The notes beneath the pieces are model-generated. The model made no database searches. It was not told where the DNA came from and saw nothing but the letters and a program-made list of their open reading frames with translations. The position numbers were made by a program, and so were the translations under genes. Positions 33,658-45,013 of a stretch of DNA of 64,000 bases are shown here, one piece after another; positions within the stretch are counted from its first letter, which is position 1; the number at the start of each line of letters is the position of its first letter. The stretch is from Tribonema minus. Lineage: Eukaryota; Sar; Xanthophyceae; Tribonematales; Tribonemataceae. Where the stretch lies: positions 620,001 to 684,000 of the forward strand of contig JAFCMP010000530.1 of assembly GCA_017506865.1 (NCBI GenBank), written 5' to 3'.

Positions 33658-36600
33658 GCAACGTGTATCGGTCTGGAGTGCTGGCATGTGTTGCGGTGCT
33701 GCTGCTGATCGCTACTGTGTGGTTGACGGCGTAGACGGATGCGCATTGGATTGATGGTCACGTCTGCGCTGCCAGATCAGAACCTCCGGGCAACGCCGGG
33801 CGCGAACCACACTCTGTCGGAGCGCGGTGACAGCCGCCGCAAGCGCAGCCGAGCTGCTGCAGTGTCAACGCTTTGAAGCGCACACAATATGAGTACACAG
33901 TGACGCCACCCTCTCCCACGAGTTGCAGCGTCAAATGCCGACACACCTTGACCTCCTCACACACAGCGCATTCGGCATCGAACTACAATTGTACAGTGGC
34001 GGGCCGCAGAAGCAGCGCGCTATGCGCCGCCTCGCGCGCCGACCGCCGCCCCGCCATGCCTCACAACCAACGTCCCGCATCACCATCACCGCGCGCCGCA
34101 GGCGCAGGCGGCGGCGGCGGACGATCAGCGGCAGCGCGCCGCGGCGGACGCGGCGCAGCGCGCGCGCGACGCGGAGCTGTCGGCGCGGGAGGCCTCGTAC
34201 GCGGAGGCCATCGCGGCGCTCAAGCGCGTGCACGCGGACGAGATGGACGCCGTCAAGCGGCGCGCGGGCGATGCGCGCGCGCTCGAGGGCCTCGCTCAGC
34301 AGGTGAGCAAAGTGCAGTGACTTTGGGAGGGGGCAGGGGACGCGCAGGGAGGGGGGGGGGGGATCGTGCCTGCGACGCTGATGGGGGGCAGTGGCAAAGC
34401 GGTAGTTGAGGTTGAGGTTCGTGTACTCTGTGGTTGATGGGGGGCGGGGGGTGGTTTGCGTGTTTGCAGCGAGGGGTGCGGATTCCCGCTATTTTCCAGC
34501 TCAACTGTAACTTCAAGACCATGGTAAGCATGCTGTGCACCCCCCCCCCCCCCACACACCACCACCACCCAAACCTCACACCCCCCCCCCCCCCTTGATG
34601 CCCCTCCACCTCAGATCCAGTCGAGCGCGGGCGCGCTCACGCAGCTGCAGGGGCAGGTGCTGGAGCAGCGGCGCGGCGCGGACGTTGCGCGCACGGGCCA
34701 GCTAGAGGCGCGCGAGCGCCTCGTGGGCGAGCTCGAGGGCAGCGCGCGCCGCTCGCAGCTCGCGGTGAGTTGAGCCGTGCCTCTTGTGACGCCTCTGCAC
34801 ACACACTGTCCAGTCCCCCCAATTGGGATTGAGTGATGGTAGAGTTGCAGCGTGGGGCACTTTCAGGGCAGCGCGCGCCGCTCGCAGCTCGCGGTGAGCA
34901 CGTGAGCCTTCACTGTTGAGCAATGCATCTCATACAGCATCCCTCTGCTCCCACTTCATGGAGTCGCTAGGGCTGCAGCGCACTCGCGTTCTCTTCGTTA
35001 GGTAGTTTGAAAGGGATGGAAGGCGCTCGGATGCTGCGCCGGGGAGGGGGACGGGGGGTCCGCCGCGCGCAGCCAGCTGTGTCTGGGGCTGCGTGATTGG
35101 GAAGGCGTTTAGCAGTGCCACGCCCTACGTGCGTCTGTCCGCCGCCGTCCACGCCATGCGTTTTGATCGTGATTTACGGTGCGAGTCTTCTCCGCCTATC
35201 GCGCGTGTCTTCTCTCCCTCCAACATCCTCACCAGAATGCAGCGCAGCGCGCATTGAGGGCAACGCGACGTCAAGTACGTGCAGTGTGACTTGGGCTCGC
35301 CTACGGCGCCTGCAGCTTGAGCAATAGGTGGCGCGCCCGCGGCGCATGCCGCGCAGTGATTCGTCATCCCCCTGATGACGATGCCCCCAATAGGGCACAA
35401 GGTGGTGCCGTCCTACGCGCGCAATTAGTTGCCCACAGCGCTGCGCTGCACACCATCACGGCACCGCCACGCGCGTGCACATGCGTGACTGCGCATCCTC
35501 CTCCCCCTCCCCCCCCCACCCCCGCGCCCCCCAAGCGCCCATGCGAGTGCGTCCTGACACATGCGCGGTCGCTCGCTCGCTCGCTCCCTCCGCGACACAC
35601 AGGCGGAGCAGGAGGTGACGCGCCTGCACGGCGTGCTCGCGGCGATGGACGCCCTCACGGCGTCGCTGCGCGGGCAGACGGCAGAGGAGCGCGAGCGCCT
35701 GCGCCTCGAGCACGCGCGCCTCGAGGCGGCGGAGCGCGGCGCGGCGGCGGAGGTCGCGACGGCGCGCACCGCCGCGGACGCCGAGCGGCGGCGCCTCGCG
35801 GAGCGCTGGGCGGCGCTGGAGGAGGAGAAGCGCGCGGCGCGCGCCGAGGTGCGCTGCCGCCGCCGCTGCTGCCGCCGCTGCTGTCATCGCGGTGGTCCTT
35901 GTCGTGTGTAGGTGTGCATGCAGGAGGGGCCTGCGCTGGACTTGCGGGGCGGTCATCGTAGTTTCACGGCTACAGCTGGCTGCCGCGCGACAGCAGGCTG
36001 GTGGGCGACTGAGGGCTTGCACATTCGCTGCTGCAACTCTATTTCACGGTTGACACATGATATGTGCCCCCGCTCCCCTCCTGCACTGTCCCTCCCCCCC
36101 GCCCCCCCCCCTTGCAGCTCGCGGCGCTGCGTGAGGACGCCGAGACCGAGCGCGCGGCGCTGCTGGCGGAGCGCGCCGCCGCCGCCGACGCCTCCGCCGC
36201 CAGCGCCGCCGCCACGCAGACGGCGTCGCAGCGGGCCGCCGCCGAGATGGAGCGTGTCGCCCGCGCGCGCGCCGCGCTCGCGCGCGAGGTCGACGCCTTC
36301 GAGGCGCGCGTCGCGGCGGCGCGCGGCGAGCTGCGCGCGGCGGACGCGGCGGCGGCGGCGGCGCGGCGGCAGCGCGAGGAGGCGCGCGCGGCGGCGGCGC
36401 GCGTCGCCGCGGCGGAGCGCGAGGTGGAGGCGGCGAGCGAGGAGGTGGCGGCGCGCGCCGCGGAGGCGGAGAGCACGCTCCTGGAGGCGCAGCGGGTGAG
36501 AGCGTTGCGGCGGCGGCGGCGGCGTTTGCGCATGCGGGGGGGGCAGGTCTGCTTTTGGTAGTGGTGTGAGCAGTGGCTCGCAGCGGCGGTGCACCGTGCG

Positions 36601-38287
36601 TGTGTTGTGCGGGTGTGGGGGCTGCGCGCCCCAGAACCTGACTCATTGTGTGATGAAATATGCGCGTCCACGCGCGCGGCAGACTCCACATGGCCTCAGT
36701 GATGTTTGAGCAGAGCATCAGGCGCTGCTGCCATGCTTCTATTGCGCCTAACGACCGTGCCCTGTCGCGCTGCCATCATGCACGCCTATTGCGCCGCAGC
36801 GTACGCACTACATTGACTCGTTATTTATGATACTGATGCACGATATTGATTCCTTGTTGCTGCGACCTGCTTGCCCGTTTACGCACATGACGGCGCGCGC
36901 AGCTGCACGAGGAGGCCGTCACACTGTCACGCGAGGCGCGCGCGGCCAAGCACGTGCTGCAGTCGCAGTCGCAGCAGCTTGTGGAGGCGGAGCGGCAGCA
37001 TCAGGTGAGCTGGTCATTGTTGTGCAGCGCACTCGGCCCTCGCGACCAGTGCGCCGCCCCTTGGTGCACGCGGCAACGCGCACTGCTTGCAGCCTACGAC
37101 TGGGTCCAAGTCTTGGTGGGCGCACTGCCAGTTTGTTGCCTGCAGCGTTGCGCGGCGCGCTTGCACCCACCGCCTGCGTGTCGCGTGAGGTGAAGGCCGC
37201 TTGTGACCTGCCGCTCAATCCTGTTTGCTGACGCCATATATAGTGCCAGTCATGCATCGAAGGCAGACGAGGCAGTGCTCTTCATGAATACGTGTCATGA
37301 TGGTCTGATGTACTACATGGCGGCGCTTGGCATAGGCATGTATTTGAAATGGCAACTGCCGCCCACGCCGCCATACGCGGCGCGACGTCCCATCGGGTAC
37401 AACAACGGGGCGCTGTCGCCGCCTTTGAGTCCTGTCCTGACTGCGTCGAGTTCCACGCGCGCGTCGCCCGCTGCGTGCAGCTGGAACGCGTCAGCCTCAC
37501 GCAGGCCAAGGCGGCAGCGCTGCGCGAGCGCAGCCAGGCGCGGCGGCTGCGCGCCCAGCTCGAGACGCACCACCACCACGACCAGCAGGCGCCGCGCACA
37601 CCACCGCCGCCTCCGCCGCAGCCCTCCATCCGCCCCCCCGCCCCCGCTGCCGCAGCGCCTGCCCCGGCAGCGGGTGGCGCACCCGCAGCAGTGACGCCGG
37701 TGCGCGCTAGGCCCTCTCAGGGCGGCGGCGGTGGCGGCGGCGCCGGCGCCGGCGCCGGTGTGATGCCGCACACGGGCGTCGCGGCGGCGCTCGGCGCGCG
37801 GCGCACCGCCACAGCCGCGCACGCGCTTGCGTGCATGGACGTGGGCGCCGAGCTCAACAGGCTCAGGGGCGACTACGGCGCGGGCGGCAGTGGCGGCGGC
37901 GGCGGCCGCACCCCCGCGGCGCTGAGGGCCGGGGGCGCGGCCGCCACGCCCGCGACGGCGACGGCGACCAGCGCTGCCGTCGCCGCGGCGATGGCGGCGG
38001 CGGCGGGCCAAGCGCCGCAGCACGCGCACGCAGGCGGCGGCGTCAAGCCTGCGAGCACCTCCATCCTCGCCGCAGCGGCGGCGGCGGCGGCAGCAGCGGC
38101 GCAGCTGCGCGCGGCCTCGAGCGGCGACTTCAAGCCGGCCAGCAGCTCGTGGTCGACGCCGCTGTACATGAGGAGCCTGAGCACTGTGACGCCGGGGGGC
38201 ACGCCGGGGGCGGCCTGGGAGAGCGGGGGCAGCGCTGCTATGCAGGCAGAGAGGCTGCGGTTCAGCGCCAATCTAACGGGCCCATAG
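30517..38287 (+). CDS. FBF1: FBF1-like coiled-coil protein (ciliary transition-fibre family)
   Basis: In animals and Chlamydomonas, FBF1 sits on the distal appendages/transition fibres at the ciliary base and helps gate entry of intraflagellar transport. Nine exons: 30517-31208, 31880-33047, 33403-33603, 34102-34302, 34615-34764, 35603-35848, 36118-36495, 36903-37004 and 37481-38287. All junctions keep frame, giving 1314 residues (human about 1130). The first 600 residues are disordered, with Ala/Ser/Gly runs and an acidic EYLFDTIVG segment. Residues about 605-1080 are a continuous coiled coil. The ADEMDAVKRR segment, SQLAAEQEVTRLHGVLAAMD, and the terminal EEVAARAAEAESTLLEAQR block recall the FBF1 C-terminal region. 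The tail is Gly/Ala/Pro-rich. The exon 2 acceptor is a NAGNAG pair (3-nt ambiguity). Generic coiled-coil similarity is the main alternative explanation. Confidence 0.72.
33608..33657 (+). repeat. Pure CTG triplet tract in an FBF1-like intron
   Basis: About 16 uninterrupted CTG units beginning four bases after the exon 3 donor (GTGCG at 33604). It is intronic, so it would not add residues unless the intron is retained. Confidence 0.9.
34867..34893 (+). other. Candidate 27-nt microexon duplicating the exon 5 end
   Basis: Within the intron after exon 5, the last 27 nt of that exon (GSARRSQLA) recur unchanged, now preceded by TTTCAG and followed by GTGAGC. Length is a multiple of three and phase is 0 on both sides. 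Inclusion would repeat nine coiled-coil residues without a frameshift. Confidence 0.7.
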
Positions 38288-40250
38288 CGGCTGTGGTACA
38301 TGTCATGGGTGTTGTCTGTCTGACCGCTGTGCCCTGCACGCTCTTTCCCGCTTCGTGTCTCTGTGCCATACGAACGTGCGTGGTGTGCGTTGGCGCAGTG
38401 TGCACCGGCGAGGCTGAGCCTCACAAGCACCCGCACGAGTCGCATGACAGTGAGAATCGACAATGTGCCCATGGATCGCTTGTCCGTTGCAAACACACAG
38501 CAGGACACCACCTTCATCCGCAGCAACGGCCGCGCGACACGAGTCACTGCTGTGCATGTGGCAAGGCGGGCGGTAAGGCGACGTCATTACAGTCAGCGTT
38601 TTGCAATGCGCTGACCAAGCGGCATGCAAACGCGGTGAAAGCGGCCCTTGGGAAACTCTCAGACTCCCTGTGCGGCAGGCGCAGGAGGTCGCTCGGTTCC
38701 GCTCCTTGCGCAGCGAGCGGTCCATAGGTCTGGCCTGCCTCCATGGTTTCATAGCAGGACCCGGCGTCAGAAGGGGGTGCAATGGCGTAGCTTTTTCAGC
38801 TGGCGCTGCGGCGGGCGCTACTGTGGGTCGAGCATTCCATGCCTTGCTGCCGTCACTGCGGCAAGAAGCCCGGCGGCACCCTGCAAGCTCGCTTCTGTCG
38901 AGCTCCCGCGATCAAGGCGCACGGCACCCTGGTACACAATAGGATGCGCGCGGCGCGCTAGTGAGGCTGGCACAGCAGTGCCTACTTGCATGTGCCGGTG
39001 GCGGTGAACACCTGAGGTGCAGCGGCGGCGCCGCGGCCGTGACGTAGCGGCAGAAGCGTGGGCGTGTTTGCATGTGTATGGTAAATACTTCTTGAGTGGC
39101 TGGCAGCTGGCAGGGCGGCTGCGCGAAACAGCATGATGGCGGTGACCTTGTACGGCAAAAATACGCATGCCATGTTGACATGTAGTTTTGGCCATTTGAG
39201 ATCACAGGGCGCGGGTGGCGCTTGGCGGGGTAAAGTTTGGAGGGGGGGGGGGGTTGTATCTGTTTATAAACTGGAGTCTCACACGCTGGAACAAATAGCA
39301 TGCTCTGTGCAGTTTGTTTTGTTGGAAAAAAGTGGCAGGCTTGCTTGCATTACACTGGCGCAGAACGCCGCTGTATGTATGTGAGATACTGTGGTTCACT
39401 TGTCTGACTCAGCATCTGCATTGTGTGGTGGCTTTGAAAAGAAAGTTCCATTTAGGAATCATGAATATGAATGCCCTCACCAATGTTTGTGAACTGATTG
39501 TGCTGAGCTACTCTAGTCACAAGTCACTTCGTGTGGCAGACATAATTTAACGCACACAAAGCACATGCGTACAGTAGCCTGAGACTGGCGCGCGCATGTA
39601 TTTCATAATTCATGATGCAACGTCCCGTACAGGCAGAGAAAATCAACCCCCGATGTCGTCGGGCATCTCCAGTCAACTACAAAACATGTACAATATGACA
39701 GCGTTAGCACGCATCAGTGCAGACAACTCCACTTTGCCATGTGGTAGGTGACACTTTGCAATACAGGGTCACAGCCGATCCAGATGCTCAGGCTTTCAAC
39801 CATTCAAGTACATAGCACATGCGCCAGCATCAATTGTGGGCAGGTATCAGCCGTGTGCGCATCTTTGGCAAGCAATGAGACGTTCGCATGATCTCCCTTG
39901 ACACTGCCACAGGACTACATATGGTTGCGAGACACCCAGATACACGAGGCTGTTGTGGCACATGTGACTCAAGCCGACATGTAGCATGCGTCAACAATTG
40001 GCACATTGTGATGTCCCCGACTCTACTACAACTCAATTTGCACATGACAAGCAGCAAGCACTCACACAGTAACCCACATGCAGGACAGTCCAGCAAAGCA
40101 GAGGATGCAGACAAGGCACAAGAGGGAATCACACCAAGCGAATCCAAGAGTGTGTGCAGAAGTGCTTTCATTTATAGGTGTGTGTGGAGCGCACAAACAG
40201 GCGCTTGCAGAGAGCACAAGCCTCAATACTACTGTGCGACATGTGTAGAA
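38288..40250. other. Long region without a recognised gene, part 1
   Basis: Downstream of the FBF1-like gene. Moderately GC-rich at first, then AT-richer from about 39,250. Short open frames overlap on both strands and none has splice-bounded structure or family resemblance. Confidence 0.5.
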
Positions 40251-40345
40251 GTCTGCACTTGGCAAGATGTTGAGTAGCTCATGCTGCAGCGGAAGGAAGT
40301 CTGCACTTGTCGAGAAGTTGTGCAGCTAATGCCGTGCTTGACGGT
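40248..40345. repeat. Imperfect tandem pair of about 53 bp
   Basis: Two diverged copies begin GAAGTCTGCACTTG near 40,249 and 40,299, each followed by a purine-rich AAG(A/T)TG stretch and (G/C)AGCT. It lies just before the hairpin array. Confidence 0.6.
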
Positions 40346-40409
40346 GCGGTAAATAGTTTGGAGCAAACCAGTGCCACCAGAAACAAACACCACCAGTTCG
40401 ACACATCCC

Positions 40410-41345
40410 TCAGCTGCTCTTGCCACTCAAACTATGAGTGGTAACAACTCAAGGGAGTGCCTGTGACCGATGCAAGATTGTTCTAGCCCCAACCGCAGGT
40501 AGGGGTAACAATCTTGTGGTCTGGTGCCCACTGCAGAGATACCAGCCATATGCCAAAAGCTGCTCTGGCGCAACTTGCATGCTAGGCGCAGGGGTTAACG
40601 GCAAAAGTGTGATGCTCAACTTGCTTCACACAAGCCGCTCTCCCCCCTTCGCCTCTCACACAAGAAGCGTAACAACTGGTGGCGCCGCCTGCAGACTGCT
40701 CTAGCGCTACTCGAATGCGCAGCGAAGGGATAACATCAATGTGCAGTGGCATTCCCGTCACTTGAGCCGCTCTTGACCCTTGTGTCGAAAACACTCATGC
40801 AGCATAACAGCTGATGTCTAGCATGAACCACCTGCTCTCGCGCCCGTCAGTGCTCAGCAAAGAAGTTAACAGCTGTAGATGGGCAATGCCCATTCCACTA
40901 CGCTGCTCTCCCCGCTCCACTGAACACCTCCAAGCGTAACAGGTCTAGCCATGCACGAACCACCTGCTCTTGCGCCCGTCAGTGCGCAGCAAAGAGGTTA
41001 ACAGCTGCAGATGGGTAGTACCCAAACCACAATTGCTGCTCTCCCCTCTCTACTGAGCACCTCCAAGCGCAACAGGTTGAGACATGCAAAGCCGCTCTAG
41101 CGCCGCAAGAGTGCCACCGACGGGGTTAACAGCTATGAAGCGATGAGGCGAGCACTACACACAGATGCTCTTACCCAGTCGCTTGGCACACGAGAGCGTA
41201 ACAGCTGCAGGCTTGGCTTGGCTTGGGTAGAGCTGCTCTCGCGTCTTCGGGAGGGAGACGTGACAACTGATACCCCGTGGTGACTTCTGCTGTGCACGAA
41301 GCTGCTCTCGCCCCCTCTCGTGAAAGAGGGGGTAACAACTAGCGT
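40410..41345. repeat. Array of about 14 hairpin-like units with alternating spacing
   Basis: Each unit of about 40-46 bp begins near GCYGCTCT and ends near (G/T)TAACAGCT, with a variable middle. The ends can pair (AGCTG with CAGCT). Several middles form their own stem, for example CCACTCA/TGAGTGG in the first unit and CCCCCTCT/AGAGGGGG in the last. The AACA box falls at 40443, 40507, 40597, 40671, 40732, 40806, 40868, 40938, 41000, 41071, 41128, 41200, 41262 and 41334. From the third box on, the steps alternate near 72 and 62 bp, so the true period is about 134 bp with two half-units. Long spacers in the middle carry their own ATGGGC/GCCCAT hairpin. No open frame runs through. Confidence 0.85.
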
Positions 41346-42276
41346 GCAGGGAGTGGTGGTGGTAGGTGTTGCTGCCGCTGGCTTGCTTGATGGCGTGGTG
41401 CGCGGGGAGGGGCAGCGAAGTAGGCATCAAGCTACCTGCGCGAGGCGAACGCGGCGGAGGGAAGAGAAAAGAGCACGCAATAAGTGGCTTGTGATGCGTC
41501 AAGGATTGAGATGCCTGTGACAGCATACCGACGAGCATTCGCGCTGCAAAGTACAGCATGAAAACACAAAGCGCAGGACACAAAACGCAAGTATCCATCC
41601 GAATAAACTAGATACGGGCAAATTTCTGAGCCGCACATCGCCAAGGCACGCCTGCGGATAACATCAGATGGTCATCGGAGGAATAGTACTATCGACATCT
41701 GACCAGCACTGACCTTTGCCGCGTGCGCTTGTGCTTGTGGGGCTGCAGGTTGAAGCTCTCGGCATGTCTTTGCGGGAGCTGATGCCGAGGCAGCCGCTGT
41801 TGTTGCTGCCGTGCTGGCGAGCTGGTGATGAGGAGAGGAGGGACGCCGCAGAGGGCTAAGCCCTGCGCGGTGGCTTCACATGATGTGGTGGTGGCGTCGT
41901 TTGTTGTCCTGATTGGGGTAGTGAGAGGGGAGTGAAGGTACACTCACATAGGTACAGCGTCCCAAGCTCGTTAACGCCGAAAGGCGTGGCAGCGAATGCG
42001 GCTGGTTTGGTGGGTGGGCTGGGCTGCAGGGCTTGCAGGAGCTAGCACCAGCGGCCCTCAGGTGATGCCAGCGTGCGTAGCCCCTTCGAGAGAACTTCAA
42101 ACGTGTGGTGGTGTCTCGGAAGCCCTGGCTGGCGTGCGGAGGGGGACAGGCAGCGGCTTGGCGTGCTTGGAGAGCAAGCGGAGTCGGCTGCACGCCACGG
42201 CACCAACCACAAGTTACTCGCAGCGGTAAATGGCAATATCTTGTCAGGCTTGCAGCCTGCGGTGAGCCGTGACCTC
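41346..42276. other. Region without a recognised gene
   Basis: Follows the hairpin array. Short Pro/His-rich open frames on the minus strand look compositional. No splice-bounded exon was identified. Confidence 0.45.
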
Positions 42277-42925
42277 GCTCATCAAGGAGGCGATGCTTTG
42301 CTTAGTTATATAGCCTTTCTCTCTAGCGTCAGCGCCTGGCGCCCAGTGACTCCCTCTGCTTATCTCTATGATATCAGGGTTCACGTAGATAGCCACAATC
42401 TCCAGTTCAGGGCCCATCATGGTGACCTTGGCCTGCATGAAAACTTTGAGATGGAGTCTGCGTGGAGCTGAGTGGCCCTTAGAAGGGTCTGTCTGTGGGG
42501 GGAGAGTCTTGCAGCTTTGTTTGGTATCCCTGCTGGTGTGTGGGGGACAGTCGCTTGCGGATGCTTTGTTGGGGGTGATATGGGAGGCCCGGTGAACCAC
42601 CGTCCCGCTCATCAAGGAGGCGATGCTTTGCTTAGTTATATAGCCTTTCTTTCTAGCGTCAGCGCCTGGCGCCCAGTGACTCCCTCTGCTTATGTTTATG
42701 ATATCGGGGTTCACGTAGATAGCCACAATCTCCAGTTCAGGGCCCATTATGGTGACCTTGGCCTGCATGAAAACTTTGAGATGGAGTCTGCGTGGAGCTG
42801 GGTGGCCCTAAGACGGGTCTGTCTGTGGGGGGAGAGTCTTGTAGCTTTGTTTGGTATCCCTGCTAGTATGTGGGGGACAGTCGCTTGCGGGTGCTTTGTT
42901 GGGGGTGATGTGGGGGGCGGGGTGT
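42277..42925. repeat. 330-bp direct tandem duplication
   Basis: Two adjacent units (42277-42606 and 42607-about 42925) are nearly identical. 330 is a multiple of three and both strands stay open through much of each unit. The minus-strand reading contains GPELEIVAIYVNPDII in each unit. The plus-strand reading contains SAWRPVTPSAY and SHNLQFRAH. I cannot decide which strand, if either, was coding. A mobile-element fragment is possible. Confidence 0.85.
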
Positions 42926-43022
42926 GTCGTGCAAGCTTTGCATGCTACATCCAAGAGTGAGAACAAGGCGACACACCTACAACATGGCATTTCCACAGCC
43001 ACAAGTGGAATATAATAAAAGT

Positions 43023-43129
43023 ACACCCCGAGTTCCGCCTGACTGACGGCAGTGCTCAAGGCAGTGCTCCTCAAGTTCTGAGAAATCTCGCGGAAATTGA
43101 ACGCGGGACTCAACTTTGACTCGGGGTGT
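43023..43129. mobile_element. Possible miniature inverted-repeat element
   Basis: Perfect 11-bp terminal inverted repeats, ACACCCCGAGT at 43023-43033 and its complement at 43119-43129, bound 107 bp with no open frame. Only GT is seen as a possible flanking duplication, so assignment to a transposon family is not justified. It could be a chance hairpin. Confidence 0.35.
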
Positions 43130-45013
43130 GTGAGAGACTTAACTTACCAAACAACAGACGTGTGCAGTGGTTCTCAAAGGCACTGTAAAACACAGTGTAG
43201 TGATTGAATGTCAGGGATACCTGAGTACTTATGATCTTGTATTTATAGCAGCCCAAAGGTGGGCTTGATGCGTTGGATAAGATTGCAAAAAACTAAAATC
43301 GGACGGGCCCTTAGAGCCCTGCGTTGCAGGCTTGTACTAGACTCATGGGGGGTAGACACAGCGGCACCCAGTCTGAGCCACACCTATCGTAGCCGATGTC
43401 TCCATCTCTTGAGCGAAAACGCCGGAGGACCGCGGTTATGCCTCTAGTATACATTTGGGCCAGAGGCGCCCGGTCCTCGATTCCTTGCCTAAGCACGCCG
43501 CTGACGTGCCTGGCCGAGGTTATCTTTCTTGCGTGTTCAAGCAAACGACTTACAGTGTGCCCTGATGCTATCCGCATCCCCATGTTCCAATATCCCCTGC
43601 TGCTGCCCAAAGCCGTATCCTCACCACACGCGACTCCGCAGCTCCTGCTCACAGTCAGAGCCAGCATCTCCCATCCCCTAGCTGCCTGATGCACCCTCGC
43701 CACCATCAGCGCCACCGCAAGCGCTGCCGCACCTCTCGGTGCTAACGAGCAGCTGGTGGTAGTACAGCACTATAACCAGACTTCATCTGGTCTTCTGAGT
43801 ACATGTTTAGTACCGCACCCAGGAAACTCAAGCGATGAGAAACATGTTCCTCTGAGTGTGATGCAAACAGCAAGTTCAACTGCAGAGCGGCTCGCACATC
43901 TTGCAGGTGAAGACACAGCTGCATGTACACATCATAACATTTGATACTGCTCACAGAGGTCCAGAACTGTCCATCATGCTCAAAACGCTGCAACAGCCTG
44001 TCTCTGGCAAGCGCCTTGAAGCTGCTGCGCAGTCAGCACCTCAAAGCGCCGCCTGCTGCCACCGCTCATGCTCGACTGCCTCCCTGAAATGCGCCATGAA
44101 TGCGATGTTACGTCCCGCCAATTGCCTAAAATTTCTCCGTGGAACGGTGGTGCAACTTCAAGTTGCCGCAGCATCGCAGTGCTCAGCGCGCGGCGGCGCC
44201 AAATTTCGCACCAACCCTCCAGATCGAGCGCGTGCGTAGCGCTTGACGGCGCGCTTGCTCTGAGCACTGAGATTAGATGGTATAGCAGCGCTCAGACGTC
44301 GTGCGCACGCCACCAACGCTCGATGCTGCGTGCGCATGGAGCTCTAAGGTGTGACGTGGCGCAGCAGTGCTCATACGCCCAGCCGGCGGTGGCTGTGTGG
44401 CCTCTGACTTCAACTTCAACACTGGCAAAATTACCGAAAGCCTTACAAGTGGATTTGTCTCAAGGTGTGCTCATAGTGATTCAAACGCAGTAACAACAAA
44501 TCTCCTGCCCACCTGTGCGATGCCGACCATGGCGTGCAAGAGGCGCTTCAGCTCCCTTCTAATATATGTGCCGCCAAATTTGTCACCAAACCAGCTTCTT
44601 CTACTTTATGCGCTTGGCCCACACAATCCTGTGGTGAGCTGATCAGCACTCAGATTCTGCGCCGAGCTCAAGCCCTGGGCGCTCATTTATTTATGGCCAG
44701 CACCATCAACACAGACCATGACTCATACAGTAGCGCCATGGCGGCGGCAGTGGCTTCCGTTGCGCAGCAGCAGCAGCACGCCCGCATGCACAATTCGGCA
44801 CATCGAAGAGATTTTTTTGCAAATGACCGCGATGGACTCTGCCATGCCACGACCGCGCAGAGTCTGTGCGCGTGCGACAATCCCCAGCATCAAGTCCGCA
44901 TGCGGTACGCGTCAAACGCGTCAAACGAGACAAGCCAGTCACAACACACGCGTGCGACACGCATCGATTCTCGCGCGCTACCACGATGCTATGTACATTT
45001 GGCGGCTTCCGCT
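43130..45013. other. Region without a recognised gene, part 2
   Basis: Contains a 130-codon minus-strand open frame at 43715-43311 with no recognisable motif and other short overlapping frames. This is the 3' flank of GET1. Confidence 0.45.

Noticed and set aside
31803..33734. 643-codon open frame taken as one exon
   Set aside because: Its first 77 nt lie before a good acceptor at 31877-31879 and its last part reads through the donor at 33048, which is needed to keep the FBF1-like frame. Only 31880-33047 is used as exon.
37349..38287. Last FBF1-like exon starting at 37349
   Set aside because: The frame is open upstream, but the GTGCAG acceptor before 37481 gives a continuous coiled coil with exon 8. 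The upstream part shows no similarity and is treated as intron.
40410..41345. Array read as integron attC sites, tRNAs or box H/ACA snoRNAs
   Set aside because: No attC core pair consistent across units, no tRNA A/B boxes or cloverleaf, units too short for a two-hairpin H/ACA RNA. The ACA-like end box alone is not enough.
43311..43715. Minus-strand 134-codon frame as a transposon protein
   Set aside because: No catalytic motif recognised, and overlapping frames on the other strand are equally long.
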